A DNA stretch of 32,672 nucleotides from Clostridiales bacterium (GTDB lineage: Bacteria > Bacillota_A > Clostridia > Oscillospirales > Oscillospiraceae): NCBI GenBank assembly GCA_022777455.1, contig JALFGI010000204.1:1-32672 (forward strand). The letters are read 5' to 3'. The position numbers were made by a program, and so were the translations under genes. Shown here in pieces: positions 1 through 7,465 of this stretch (positions are counted from its first letter, which is position 1; each line of letters starts with the position of its first letter). The notes under the pieces were generated by a model. It worked only from the letters and a program-made list of their open reading frames with translations. It was not told the origin of the DNA and did no database searches.

Positions 1-130
1 ATTTGGATAACCTCCATTGATTTTGTTTTGTAGCGGTTGGCGAACCTGCTACTACTCTATCACTGGAGGTTTTTCTTTTCTACGCATAAGTAGAACTTTT
101 TCCGGCGCACCCGCATAGCGGGTGGTAGTC
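1..130. other. Noncoding left edge with a short hairpin
   Basis: I see no gene here. A perfect 7-bp stem (CACCCGC, loop ATA, GCGGGTG) lies at 108-124. It could be the end of a structured element cut by the window edge. The 12-mer GCACCCGCATAG at 107-118 recurs inside the terminator-like hairpin at 3153-3196, which may be chance. Confidence 0.4.
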
Positions 131-371
131 TTTCTACGAATACATGCCCCGGGCAAAGGATCGCATCTGCTATGCCACCAAGTATTGCGCCGGTCAGAAT
201 GTGTACGTCAATCCCACCACCGGCGGCTCCTGGTGGCTGCTCCGCACCCCCGGTGACGATGGCAGCAAGTTCGTCATGAGCGTCAACAGCGACGGCACCA
301 TGGACTATGAGGGCGGCCATGTGGAAAGTGACCGGGGTGTGGTTCGCCCGGCAATCTGGGTCAGCATTTGA
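131..371 (+). pseudogene. C-terminal remnant of a DUF6273-type protein
   Basis: The frame encodes a tail of the kind seen in DUF6273 proteins of gut Firmicutes: YVNPTTGGSWWLLRTPG, then a short spacer and GVVRPAIWVSI just before the stop. Full-length family members carry a signal peptide and long upstream repeats. Here the frame is closed by a TAG about 15 nt upstream of the first usable ATG (144), and no ribosome binding site precedes that ATG. I therefore read it as the broken 3' end of a cell-surface or secreted protein gene. The BspA-like gene starts 35 nt downstream. The family call rests on the WWLRSPG-like and VRPALW-like motifs recalled from the family, not on a search. Confidence 0.55.
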
Positions 372-406
372 ACAACACTCTGGGAATCTGATCTGGAGGA
401 ATGAAG

Positions 407-1420
407 ATGAGAAAGCCCTTAGCGCTGGCGCTTACGCTGATTTTGGTCGCAGCGCTGATCCTGCCCGCCTTTGCCGCCGGCTGGTACTGCCCCAGCTGCG
501 GGCGGTACAATGACAACAATTTCTGTCCCAAGGACGGAACCGGAAAGCCTTCCGACCTGGAAACCAATGCAAAGGGCAGCAGAGTGGAGACGGCAAGAAA
601 AGGCCACGGGGTTCTGCGGCCTGATTATGATGCGCAGTCAGGCAACGGGGAAGCAGGCCCGACTTACGACGTATTTGGTAGTTCCATCAGCAAGGAAAGC
701 ATTGCATCTATCAAATTTCTGAATTCTCTGGCCGGTGCGCCTTATGGTGCGTGGGACGTATCCGAAGCGGGAGACCGATCCGTGCTCGCCTGGGTCACGC
801 CGGTCGGTAATTATGGAATGTACGAGCTGTTTATCGCAGGAGACGGCGGTGTATGGGCACCGGAGGATTGCTCCTACCTGTTTGCCTACTATCGATGGGC
901 GAATTCTTTGGACTTTAACAACGCTTTCTTTGTGAGTGGCTGCCGGACAATGCAGGGAATGTTTTACCGTGATGAGTTTATTACCGAACTGGACTTCAGC
1001 GGCTGGGATACGTCAACCGTTACAGATATGAGCAAGATGTTCTGTTTCTGCAGCAGTCTTGAAAAATTTGATCTTCGTCATCTGAACACCTCTTCCGTGA
1101 CCAATATGAGCTTTATGTTTTCTCGCTTTGGCGGAACCGATACCCTGGATCTCAGCAGTCTTGATACCTCCTCGGTTACGGATATGTCCAATATGTTTTT
1201 CCAAGCCTGGAATCTGAGAAACTTGAATCTGAGTGGTTTCAATACTTCCTCTGTAAAAAACAGCGAAGGGTTCATGTGGGGGCCCCTGGAGCTGGAAAAA
1301 CTCACAGTGGGGCCGAAATATGATCGAAAAATACTGATCAACTCCGCAAAAACGAATCTGTTCATGGTTGAGAACGGAACCATTAACGGAACGCCCTGGA
1401 GGACATTTCTATACGGATAG
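407..1420 (+). CDS. BspA-like (DUF285) leucine-rich-repeat surface protein with N-terminal zinc ribbon
   Basis: This is a secreted protein of 337 aa. Residues 1-24 form a signal peptide (MRKPLALALTLILVAALILP, then AFAAG). Directly after it come CPSCGRYNDNNFCPKDG, a zinc-ribbon-like or cysteine motif. The C-terminal half carries DUF285/BspA repeats: LDFSGWDTSTVTDMSKMF, LRHLNTSSVTNMSFMF, LSSLDTSSVTDMSNMF and LNLSGFNTSSVKN. Such repeats occur in surface proteins of gut and oral bacteria and of mycoplasmas, and are linked to adhesion. I see no LPXTG motif or membrane anchor. I chose the ATG at 407 because TGGAGG at 394-399 has normal spacing to it; the ATG at 401 abuts the Shine-Dalgarno. There is no cotranscribed partner, since the next genes point the other way. 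Confidence 0.85.
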   Translation: MRKPLALALTLILVAALILPAFAAGWYCPSCGRYNDNNFCPKDGTGKPSDLETNAKGSRVETARKGHGVLRPDYDAQSGNGEAGPTYDVFGSSISKESIASIKFLNSLAGAPYGAWDVSEAGDRSVLAWVTPVGNYGMYELFIAGDGGVWAPEDCSYLFAYYRWANSLDFNNAFFVSGCRTMQGMFYRDEFITELDFSGWDTSTVTDMSKMFCFCSSLEKFDLRHLNTSSVTNMSFMFSRFGGTDTLDLSSLDTSSVTDMSNMFFQAWNLRNLNLSGFNTSSVKNSEGFMWGPLELEKLTVGPKYDRKILINSAKTNLFMVENGTINGTPWRTFLYG

Positions 1421-1434
1421 GAAGCTGCAGCGTT

Positions 1435-1709
1435 TGCATAATGTAGTTATACCCATGCTTGTCCATAGTCAGTTCCAGTGATTCCAGCTTCCCACAGGTG
1501 ACGACGCGGTTGGCGGTTCGGATATAGGCTTCTTCGCAGAAGGAGCAGGACATGACCATTCCCTGGTGAACGGGCTTTATGTCGGCGGAGGTTCCTTAGA
1601 GAAATGCGGATGGTATCAATTTCATAAGAGTGGACATCCTGCTCACACCACTCCAATACCAAATCTTTATACGGTCCTTCTTCGGAAGGATCGTTTCTTT
1701 TTTTGCCAT
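1435..1709 (-). pseudogene. Small gene downstream of DUF6076, broken by two frameshifts
   Basis: From an ATG at 1709 the minus strand begins MAKKET and drifts out of frame. Joining frames gives a plausible protein: a start like MAKIRNDPPEEGP (intact in the second copy of this region at 24.29 kb), then YKDLVLEWCEQDVHSYEID and TIRISLRN. After a second frame change it reads VHQGMVMSCSFCEEAYIRT, then ANRVVTCGKLESLELTMDK and HGYNYIMQTLQLP. The first shift is explained by a 1-nt difference in an A-run: this copy has seven As where the 24.3-kb copy reads AAAAATAA. The protein has paired cysteines but I do not recognise it. It would follow the DUF6076-like gene in the same transcript. I am confident it is broken, not about its function. 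Confidence 0.55.
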
Positions 1710-2263
1710 TGTAGCTGAATCTACTTATTCTTCTGCGGCAGAACTCTCCCTATCATTTCTATGTCTGGCGTAGCTTGCGCGTCTATTCCTCCGGTTTCGC
1801 TCTGCCTGACAGTCTGCGCTCTGGCAATACCTCTGGCGGCTGCTGCGGCGCAGAAAGAGGCTGCCGCAGGCCAGGCAGTGGAGAATGGAGCCCTGGGGAT
1901 ACTCATCATCAAAGCCCGTATCCATGGGAGGCGCAATATCCGCTGCCAGGCGTCCAAAGGTATACCAGCAGATATCAAAAACAGAGGTCACATCGGCACC
2001 ATACTCCATTTTCTTTGTTCTGGGATTCATCTTCAAATGCATCCGAAAATCCGGGAATAAATCCACCAGCTGCATCATCCGTTCCTCACGGTCAACATTC
2101 AATTTCTGGAGATATTCCTCGTCTGATTCGTAATTGCGGTACTTTTCCAGGAACGCATAGCTGTCGCAAATTCGGCCCTCATAGTAAAGTGACCTGGCAT
2201 ACTGGGGATTCTTGTAGGAATACGCCTGATTCAATGCGTAATACAGCTCGAAGGCCATACCGA
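1671..2263. repeat. Direct repeat copy A (partner at 24286-24879)
   Basis: About 593 bp, from ACGGTCCTTCTTCGG to CCATACCGA, reappears in the same orientation at 24286-24879 with only scattered differences (roughly 95% identity by eye). It covers the C-terminal part of the DUF6076-like gene and the first codons of the broken gene downstream. Copy A is embedded in an intact gene; copy B ends abruptly in phage-like sequence. The copies are about 22.6 kb apart and bracket the whole CRISPR, tRNA-like and transporter region. Confidence 0.9.
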
Positions 2264-2684
2264 GACTGCAAAGATCCTTCAAAAAAGCTTCAATGTAGAA
2301 GGTTCCCTCACGCTGGATCTCTTCATTGAATTGCATAACGGCATACTTGCCCTCATTCATCATTCCGCAAATAACCTCACTGTTATAGGGCAGAACATGA
2401 TCCGTACACCATTCTCGAATGGCTTCGTGAATGTCTGCGGTGCTGTCAGGCGCATTGATCGTTTGGTAGAGGTTGCATAGGCTGACCAGCAGATCCTGCC
2501 CGGTCAGGTGGTAGTCGGTACCGGCTTTCGGAGGGATTGAAATACTGAACAACGGCTTGATCACAGGATTCCCGCATTGGTTGTACTCCGCAACATATGC
2601 AGGAAAACGCACAGCGGTATAAATCATCTCACCAACACCGCCGATTTCGGTAAAGCTTAGAAAATCTGTAGGCAACTGTTTCAT
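1725..2684 (-). CDS. DUF6076-like protein with C-terminal zinc finger
   Basis: This gene of 319 aa has an ATG at 2684 preceded by AAAGGA. The N-terminal 250 residues are soluble and mixed helical, with no membrane segments. The C-terminus carries CLACGSLFLRRSSRQRYCQS, followed by ADCQ and a highly basic tail (AERNRRNRRASYARHRND). This C-x2-C...C-x4-C finger with an Arg-rich extension suggests nucleic-acid binding. The layout resembles DUF6076 proteins of clostridia, which often sit on mobile elements; that match is from memory. The 3' 60% of the gene is duplicated at 24.3 kb. The broken small gene at 1435-1709 lies immediately downstream on the same strand. Confidence 0.65.
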   Translation of the reverse strand: MKQLPTDFLSFTEIGGVGEMIYTAVRFPAYVAEYNQCGNPVIKPLFSISIPPKAGTDYHLTGQDLLVSLCNLYQTINAPDSTADIHEAIREWCTDHVLPYNSEVICGMMNEGKYAVMQFNEEIQREGTFYIEAFLKDLCSLGMAFELYYALNQAYSYKNPQYARSLYYEGRICDSYAFLEKYRNYESDEEYLQKLNVDREERMMQLVDLFPDFRMHLKMNPRTKKMEYGADVTSVFDICWYTFGRLAADIAPPMDTGFDDEYPQGSILHCLACGSLFLRRSSRQRYCQSADCQAERNRRNRRASYARHRNDRESSAAEE

Positions 2685-3004
2685 TTGATACCATTCCTTT
2701 GTAATCGATAGCGTAAGCGATGAAAATTAGACTTCGGTTAGGTCGCCAGATATTCGTTCAGTGTATGGTATGCCTGATATTGGGAGAAGAACAAGCCCCA
2801 AGGCTGCCCAATATCCGCATTCTTTCGGCCATTTTGATTGCCTGAACGATAGCCCTGCAATTGAACGATAGGACTGCCCGATTTTGTATTTTTCCGGTGC
2901 GGGAGGCTGCGTTAGTGCAATTGTCAAGGTGCCATAAAGCAGAAAAGTTGGAATTACCCTCATTTTCCAGGAAATTCCAACTTGTTCTCACCATATAATT
3001 GAAA

Positions 3005-3037
3005 TTACCTGATTTGACATTGTATCAAATCAGGTAA
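3005..3037. terminator. Perfect 13-bp hairpin, possible terminator
   Basis: TTACCTGATTTGA and TCAAATCAGGTAA form a perfect 13-bp stem with a 7-nt loop. There is no long T-run on either side, so it may be a repeat arm or protein site rather than an intrinsic terminator. Confidence 0.5.
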
Positions 3038-3056
3038 CTTATCTGGGGTGGATAAC

Positions 3057-3137
3057 GGGACTCTCCCCCGAGCTAAAAAAGTGTCCACCGGACACTTTTT
3101 TACCCGCCCTTTGGGCGGGCCGCTCTCTTCGAGTCCC
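3057..3137. repeat. Compound palindromic (REP-like) element with four-way-junction fold
   Basis: An outer stem (GGGACTC 3057-3063 with GAGTCCC 3131-3137, and GAGC 3070-3073 with GCTC 3122-3125) encloses two perfect hairpins. The first is AAAAAAGTGTCC / GGACACTTTTTT (3075-3101, loop ACC). The second is CCCGCCC / GGGCGGG (3103-3119, loop TTT). Both outer edges read like tRNA 3' halves pointing away from each other: TTCGAGTCCCATCATGCACC on the plus strand, and GAGTCCCGTTATCCACCCCA read on the minus strand. The folding is visible directly; calling it an interspersed repeat is an inference. Confidence 0.7.
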
Positions 3138-3152
3138 ATCATGCACCGAATT

Positions 3153-3196
3153 CCATAAAAGGAAAGCACCCGCATAGGGGTGCTTTCCTTTTATGG
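3153..3196. terminator. 18-bp stem hairpin, terminator-like
   Basis: CCATAAAAGGAAAGCACC (3153-3170) pairs perfectly with GGTGCTTTCCTTTTATGG (3179-3196) across an 8-nt loop. A/T-rich stem bases flank a GC core on both sides, so it could act in both directions. It directly follows the compound element. Confidence 0.6.
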
Positions 3197-3439
3197 CAAA
3201 GGTAGGTTAAGTTGATACAATGCACTGCTTCTCGGGAAATGCACCACGGAATCGGCAGAACCACACCGTGCAGCATGAACAGGTATTTTGCAAAATCAAA
3301 TAGCCTTTTCTTTCCCGGCTTTCTTCTACTCGTTAAGCATAGCACTTCTTACGGGATATGCTTCCTGCCGGAACGTTAGAAAGATGTCGATTATACCCTG
3401 TCATTCGGGATTTGAACATTACTCCGGTATATGCATCAT

Positions 3440-3484
3440 GAAAGTTGCACACCTTTTCCCTTTCTGAGGAGGTGTACAGCTTTC
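3440..3484. repeat. Imperfect inverted repeat
   Basis: GAAAGTTGCACACC at 3440 and GGTGTACAGCTTTC ending at 3484 pair imperfectly around a loop of about 17 nt. No gene end lies next to it, so its role is unknown. Confidence 0.5.
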
Positions 3485-3501
3485 AAGAATGAACCGGGTT
3501 C

Positions 3502-3632
3502 AGCAAGTTGCCAGCAAGTTAAATTTGAACCAGAATGGATGAAAAGTTCCGCAAAAAGTTCTGTTCTTCACCCATTTAGGACGCATACGTCAAAAACAGT
3601 TTCCTGTGGCAAGTTGCTGGCAAGTTAAATAT
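3502..3632 (+). repeat. Two near-identical 24-25 nt direct repeats 106 bp apart
   Basis: AGCAAGTTGCCAGCAAGTTA at 3502 recurs as GGCAAGTTGCTGGCAAGTTA at 3608, and the following AAAT is also shared. Each unit contains GCAAGTT twice. The second copy touches the outer edge of the long palindrome at 3630-3803, so the pair may belong to the same element. I do not recognise it. Confidence 0.55.
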
Positions 3633-3803
3633 AGGGCAGCGCCGCATAATGGAGCAAGGAGATTCGGCGTGAGATTTTGACCCAAGCGAAAGTATGGAAA
3701 ATGCAGGAATACTTTGTGTATTTCCCATTTTTCATACTGCACGATTGGGGCAAAAGATCCGCCGAAGCCCGTCGCTCCCATTGTGCGGTGCTGCCATAGA
3801 TTA
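3630..3803. repeat. Long imperfect palindrome (about 170 bp)
   Basis: Two arms of about 80 nt fold back around a centre near 3714. Matched blocks include GGCAGCGCCGCATAATGG against the complement of CCATTGTGCGGTGCTGCC, TTCGGCG against CGCCGAA, TTTTGACCCAA against TTGGGGCAAAA, and AGTATGGAAAATG against CATTTTTCATACT. Identity is roughly 75-80% by eye. It could be a decayed MITE, a fold-back element or a structured RNA. It carries no coding signal. Confidence 0.7.
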
Positions 3804-4017
3804 TCAAGCCCAATATGGGATGTAGCGCATATATCGCGGGGCTGTCTCTGGATCGAGCGGTTTTATAAGCTTCAGCGATACTGCCTCTCTGATAAGCCTG
3901 GAAACGCTTCCTGAAGAGGACTGCTTTAGGGAGCCATTGGAAATGATATATCATCTCCCGAAAATCGCAGAAAACAATCTGCAAAATGACGTATTGGGCA
4001 GCATCCTGCGCCTGGAA

Positions 4018-4053
4018 AGCCGGGTGCCATCCAGCAGAGGACAACACCCGGCT
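4018..4053 (-). terminator. Terminator of the csm operon
   Basis: AGCCGGGTG and CACCCGGCT form a perfect 9-bp GC-rich stem with an 18-nt loop, starting about 9 nt after the cas6 stop codon on the minus strand. The downstream T-run is short (CTTTCC), so termination may be partial. Confidence 0.6.
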
Positions 4054-4062
4054 TATTCCTGG

Positions 4063-4797
4063 TCATATCATCCAGCTTTCCGCTCCACCCATGCCCAGGC
4101 CGGTTTTGATTCCAATTCCGGAATAGCCCGAAAAGAGCAGCAGGGTATTCCACAGTTCCAGCAAAGGCAGCGGCAGCTTTGCGTCCAGGGTGCAGCTGCC
4201 CAGAAATCCGGGGATTTTAACTCCCTTCAGAAGGAAGCGGGAGGTTTTCAGCTTGTAATCCGTGATGTGGATCCCTGAGAGCAGCGCCTGAAACGCATCC
4301 TCATCGTTTAGGGGGTACTCCGGGAACACCTCGTTCCAGCGGGCAAACAAGCTTTGCAAAATCAGTTTTTCCTGGGGAAAGATGGTGTACCTGCCGCTTT
4401 GCTTGAAGGCGGTAGGAGTCAGAAACCGCAGAGAAGTCCGGCTTTGTGTCAGTCGGCGGCCTTTTGTGATGATTTCCTCCGAGGTGATTGCAAAGGAGGT
4501 TCGTTCCGTGATGGGAAAATGTTGATTTTCAATCTGAACCTCCGGCAGCTTTTCCAGAATCGGGGATAAGAGACTTCCGGTCTCATCAGACAGAAGGTTT
4601 ACCGTCCACTTGCAGCACGGATCCTCCTTGGAAAAGCGCAGATACTGACTGACGGTGCCGCTTCCGATTCCATGAAGCCAATCAGCATCCTCATTTGGAA
4701 GCTGTTCCAGCAGAAACGCATACAGCCGGTAGGCGGAATCCGAATAAAGAGGATGGGCGGGAACGGAGGAAAGGGATAGAACCCACTGTGTAATCAT
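4063..4797 (-). CDS. cas6: Cas6 CRISPR repeat endoribonuclease
   Basis: Cas6 (244 aa) cuts the repeat hairpins of the pre-crRNA to release crRNAs for the Csm complex. It is recognised by its C-terminal glycine-rich signature (FSGYSGIGIKTGLGMGG) after a ferredoxin-like second half (KIPGFLGSCTLDAKLPLPLL). It is the last gene of the csm operon. I chose the ATG at 4797, which overlaps the csm5 stop as ATGA, with GAGG upstream; an in-frame ATG 18 nt earlier lacks a ribosome binding site. Catalytic residues vary in this family; a His near the N-terminus (LHGIG) is a possible candidate. The expected cut lies at the base of the CCCC/GGGG repeat stem and would leave the 8-nt tag ACGGAAAC. Confidence 0.85.
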   Translation of the reverse strand: MITQWVLSLSSVPAHPLYSDSAYRLYAFLLEQLPNEDADWLHGIGSGTVSQYLRFSKEDPCCKWTVNLLSDETGSLLSPILEKLPEVQIENQHFPITERTSFAITSEEIITKGRRLTQSRTSLRFLTPTAFKQSGRYTIFPQEKLILQSLFARWNEVFPEYPLNDEDAFQALLSGIHITDYKLKTSRFLLKGVKIPGFLGSCTLDAKLPLPLLELWNTLLLFSGYSGIGIKTGLGMGGAESWMI

Positions 4798-5861
4798 CGG
4801 ATTGTAACCTCGCATACGCCGAAGGGATAGGCCGCACCGTTCAAATCAGTCTGCTTCAATGCCCTGGGGGAGATCCCCCCGGCAGCGTCCCGTTCATGAT
4901 GGTGCTTCCGAAAAGCATTTCCCAATAGCTTCGATGTGACATCCAGCGCATTCTGACCGTAATAGGGCTCGGTAACTGTTTTGGACTGGAAGCCTACCCC
5001 GCCTCCCAGCAGGAGTGTCCTGGAATTCATGTAATTGGAGGCCTGGGGGTAATGGGACAGGACAGAAGCCTGATAGAATTGAGAGGCTGCGGCAATGGCT
5101 TCCCGAAGGGTATCCACATACTGCTCATTGCGGAGAACGGACTGATCCAAGGTGAGCGTACAAGTGACAACAGTGCCCGGTCGGATGCATTCTCTGCAAA
5201 TATTGATGGAGTTGTAGGTTTCGTCAGGGAATTCATCAATTTTTCGTGTCAGGGCAAGCTGTCGATCGGAGATGGGCGCACTGTCGGAGATGCGTACGCC
5301 CTGAAGAATGCTGTTCAGCGGATTCTGCTGCTCCGGCTTTAAGGAGAGGGTATGAAAATAGGTCGGTTCAAAGGAAGCTTTTCTGTCAAAAGGCAGCTGG
5401 GGATCGGGATTTTTGGGCGGATTTTTCAGAAGAATGGCTTTCAGCAGCGCCGTCCGCAGGGCGCCTTTGATGCTGCTGCCGGGGATATAGACCTGTCCGG
5501 CAGGGCTGCGGATGAATTGCTGGATCTCCTTCAGGGTGTGATCCTCGTCCAGCGCGTCCGCGGCGTCGATCCGGCAGCGGATGAAGGTTTCCATATCCTC
5601 CCTGGAAACCCTGCAATCATTTTGCAAAAAGGAAAACAGATTCTTTCCGGCATCCCGAAGGATGAAATTTTCATAATCATCAACTAGACCATGCCGCACC
5701 AGATAGGTAAAGAATTTCTGTTCGTCCAAAAAGGAGACAATTTTCCGTTTCGGGTCGAACAGATACTCCTTCTTTGTGTAGCTTTTTCCGTTCCCGATGA
5801 AAACCGGGCTTTTGGTTTCCAGCCGCAGTTCAAAAACCTGCAAATGACCCTGTTGTATCAT
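4794..5861 (-). CDS. csm5: Csm5, type III-A effector RAMP subunit
   Basis: Csm5 (355 aa) caps the crRNA 3' end of the type III-A interference complex. The RAMP signature is clear at its usual site: GQVYIPGSSIKGALRTALLK around residues 122-141. The N-terminus (LRLETKSPVFIGNGKSY) matches the family start, and a Gly-rich loop (LLLGGGVGFQSKT) lies near the C-terminus. The ATG at 5861 overlaps the csm4 stop by 4 nt (ATGA), and the end overlaps cas6 in the same way, which suggests translational coupling. The length is normal for the family. Confidence 0.92.
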   Translation of the reverse strand: MIQQGHLQVFELRLETKSPVFIGNGKSYTKKEYLFDPKRKIVSFLDEQKFFTYLVRHGLVDDYENFILRDAGKNLFSFLQNDCRVSREDMETFIRCRIDAADALDEDHTLKEIQQFIRSPAGQVYIPGSSIKGALRTALLKAILLKNPPKNPDPQLPFDRKASFEPTYFHTLSLKPEQQNPLNSILQGVRISDSAPISDRQLALTRKIDEFPDETYNSINICRECIRPGTVVTCTLTLDQSVLRNEQYVDTLREAIAAASQFYQASVLSHYPQASNYMNSRTLLLGGGVGFQSKTVTEPYYGQNALDVTSKLLGNAFRKHHHERDAAGGISPRALKQTDLNGAAYPFGVCEVTIR

Positions 5862-6823
5862 AGCTTCACCCCCAGGAACATGGGTTTGGAGTAGCGCAGC
5901 ACCGGGTGATTTCCCTGCGCTCCGATCCGGAACAGTTCACCGCAGTAGCGATTCCTGAGAACGGAACCGGCACTGAGGAAATACTGGGTTTGCTTCTTTC
6001 GGGGCGTTTGGGCGTAGGTGTTGGATGCCACGAATCCCCCCCGGCGGGTGAGCTGGTAACTTGCGCCATCCAACGCAGTGTCCATTTCTTCTTCTGTGGG
6101 AAGGCTGGTAGTCAGCAGCATGGAGGCGTTTTCATTCCGGGTCAATGCGGTATACAGCCACTTCGTCTGATCATCAAAGAATTCGTTCAGGTAGATCTCG
6201 TCACAAACGGAAAATTTCCCGTATCCGGCACTGACCTTACCGCCGATCCCGGTAAGCCCCAATGCGGAAATGAGAGATGACAGCCAGTCGCTGTCCCGGT
6301 CGTCGGAACAGGCTGCCAGAAACCAGAGGCCGCAGTCATCGCAGAATCGGTACAGCCCCACCTGATAGGGCATCGCATCCGAGAAATCCGGTACGGTGGC
6401 TTTGGTGACATCCGAAGAAGAACCAAACCGGACAGGCTCCATATCAAGAAGCGTTCCGGTTTTGAGTGCCTGGCAATATTCCTCAAACCGGACCGCGGGA
6501 ATCCATGAGCGTTTTTTGAGCAGCTTCCGCTTTTCGCCGGGAAGCTCCGGCGGGACATCCGGCGCGTAGATGGGCTTGGGCAGATAGTATTGTTCTTCTT
6601 TCCAGGGCATGGCATCGGAAAGCAGCAGTTCCCCTTTCCGGGCCAGCTCCAGCAGCCGATTCAGCCCGGATTCTCCATCCAGCTGCAAGGCGGTGTGGCA
6701 AAGGGCGGAGAACAGGGTATCCGCCCGGAAATGATCCTCGGACTGATAGAGGGAGAGGGCTGAGTCCGAGCCGCCGAAATGGACTGCCGTGTTAAATTCC
6801 AGCTGGTACAGAAAATAGTTCAT
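5858..6823 (-). CDS. csm4: Csm4, type III-A effector subunit
   Basis: Csm4 (321 aa) is the Cas5-like RAMP that binds the crRNA 5' tag and contacts Cas10. It shows the typical start (MNYFLYQLEFNTAVHFG), then SLYQSEDHFRADTLFSALCH, and a Gly-rich segment (ALGLTGIGGKVSAGYGKF). The C-terminal GNHPVLRYSKPMFLGVKL is also family-like. I chose the ATG at 6823, preceded by GAGG, which makes the gene overlap the end of csm3 by 32 nt. Longer versions of the frame lack family similarity at their N-terminus. Confidence 0.9.
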   Translation of the reverse strand: MNYFLYQLEFNTAVHFGGSDSALSLYQSEDHFRADTLFSALCHTALQLDGESGLNRLLELARKGELLLSDAMPWKEEQYYLPKPIYAPDVPPELPGEKRKLLKKRSWIPAVRFEEYCQALKTGTLLDMEPVRFGSSSDVTKATVPDFSDAMPYQVGLYRFCDDCGLWFLAACSDDRDSDWLSSLISALGLTGIGGKVSAGYGKFSVCDEIYLNEFFDDQTKWLYTALTRNENASMLLTTSLPTEEEMDTALDGASYQLTRRGGFVASNTYAQTPRKKQTQYFLSAGSVLRNRYCGELFRIGAQGNHPVLRYSKPMFLGVKL

Positions 6824-7463
6824 ATCCCGCGACCTCATCAAACAGCTTTTGCAGCTGGGCGCAATCCGTCTTTCCGTCAAAGTCCTGAATGCGGAAGTTT
6901 TTCAGGCTCACCCTGCCGCTGCCCCGGGAGCCATGGCCGCCCAGGTAATCCATTTGCAGCAGCTTCATGGCTTTGGCCAGAAGCGTCAGATCCTCCAGCA
7001 TTTCCTCCTGGTCACAGACATCATAGACGATGGTCTCTGCGAAGATCGTGCCCGGATTCACCCGTTCGATCTGCCGGGGCATGGCTTCGGAGGTCAGCCG
7101 CTTAATGACATTCTCGGACTTCACCTCGGTCAATCCCACTGCCTTCATTGTCTCAGCGTTGCGGACAAAGGCATCCGTGAATTGCAGTCGGGAACGGGCG
7201 GAGGTGCTGCCGAACATCCGAAGAACGGCGGGGTGGTCGTCCTTGAATTCCGGCATTTTCTGAATGTCTCCGGCAAAGCTCCGGGCCAGCAGGGTGCGCA
7301 GCTTTCCCTTCAGGCTGCTCCCGGGGACGATGGGACGGCCGGTAAGAGCATCCCGAATCACCGGGCTGTCCACCGCGCCGATGGCGGAGAAGGCGCTGGA
7401 GCCGCCGATGTGCATACCGGTCACCACTTCCAGATCAAATTGAATCAGAATCTTTGTATACAT
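6792..7463 (-). CDS. csm3: Csm3, backbone subunit and target RNA nuclease
   Basis: Csm3 (223 aa) forms the helical backbone along the crRNA and cuts bound target RNA every 6 nt. The conserved block HIGGSSAFSAIGAVDSPVIR is present; its Asp (residue 32) corresponds to the catalytic D33 of Streptococcus thermophilus and D32 of Staphylococcus epidermidis. The RAMP motif IVPGSSLKGKLRTLLA follows, and the C-terminal GGHGSRGSGRVSL is typical. The ATG at 7463 lies just after the csm2 stop with GGGAG upstream. Target RNA cutting should therefore be intact. Confidence 0.95.
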   Translation of the reverse strand: MYTKILIQFDLEVVTGMHIGGSSAFSAIGAVDSPVIRDALTGRPIVPGSSLKGKLRTLLARSFAGDIQKMPEFKDDHPAVLRMFGSTSARSRLQFTDAFVRNAETMKAVGLTEVKSENVIKRLTSEAMPRQIERVNPGTIFAETIVYDVCDQEEMLEDLTLLAKAMKLLQMDYLGGHGSRGSGRVSLKNFRIQDFDGKTDCAQLQKLFDEVAGYELFSVPAGI

Positions 7464-7465
7464 AC

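Larger units (their letters stand above)
2685..4062. other. 1.4-kb noncoding region rich in inverted repeats
   Basis: I find no convincing gene. Open frames at 2727-2994, 3139-3345 and 3625-4047 lack ribosome binding sites, recognisable motifs and plausible composition. The region holds at least five separate inverted-repeat structures and one direct repeat, listed individually. It ends at the terminator of the csm operon. Confidence 0.7.

Noticed and set aside
2727..2994. Two overlapping 78-aa minus-strand frames
   Set aside because: No ribosome binding site, no recognisable domain and mutually overlapping frames; treated as noncoding.
3120..3145. A real tRNA gene ending TTCGAGTCCCATCATGCACC
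   Set aside because: The five bases before the T-loop do not pair with CCCAT, and no D-arm or anticodon arm precedes it; the bases belong to the closing stem of the compound element.
3625..4047. A 140-aa minus-strand frame
   Set aside because: It runs through the long palindrome and the csm terminator, has no ribosome binding site and no motif.
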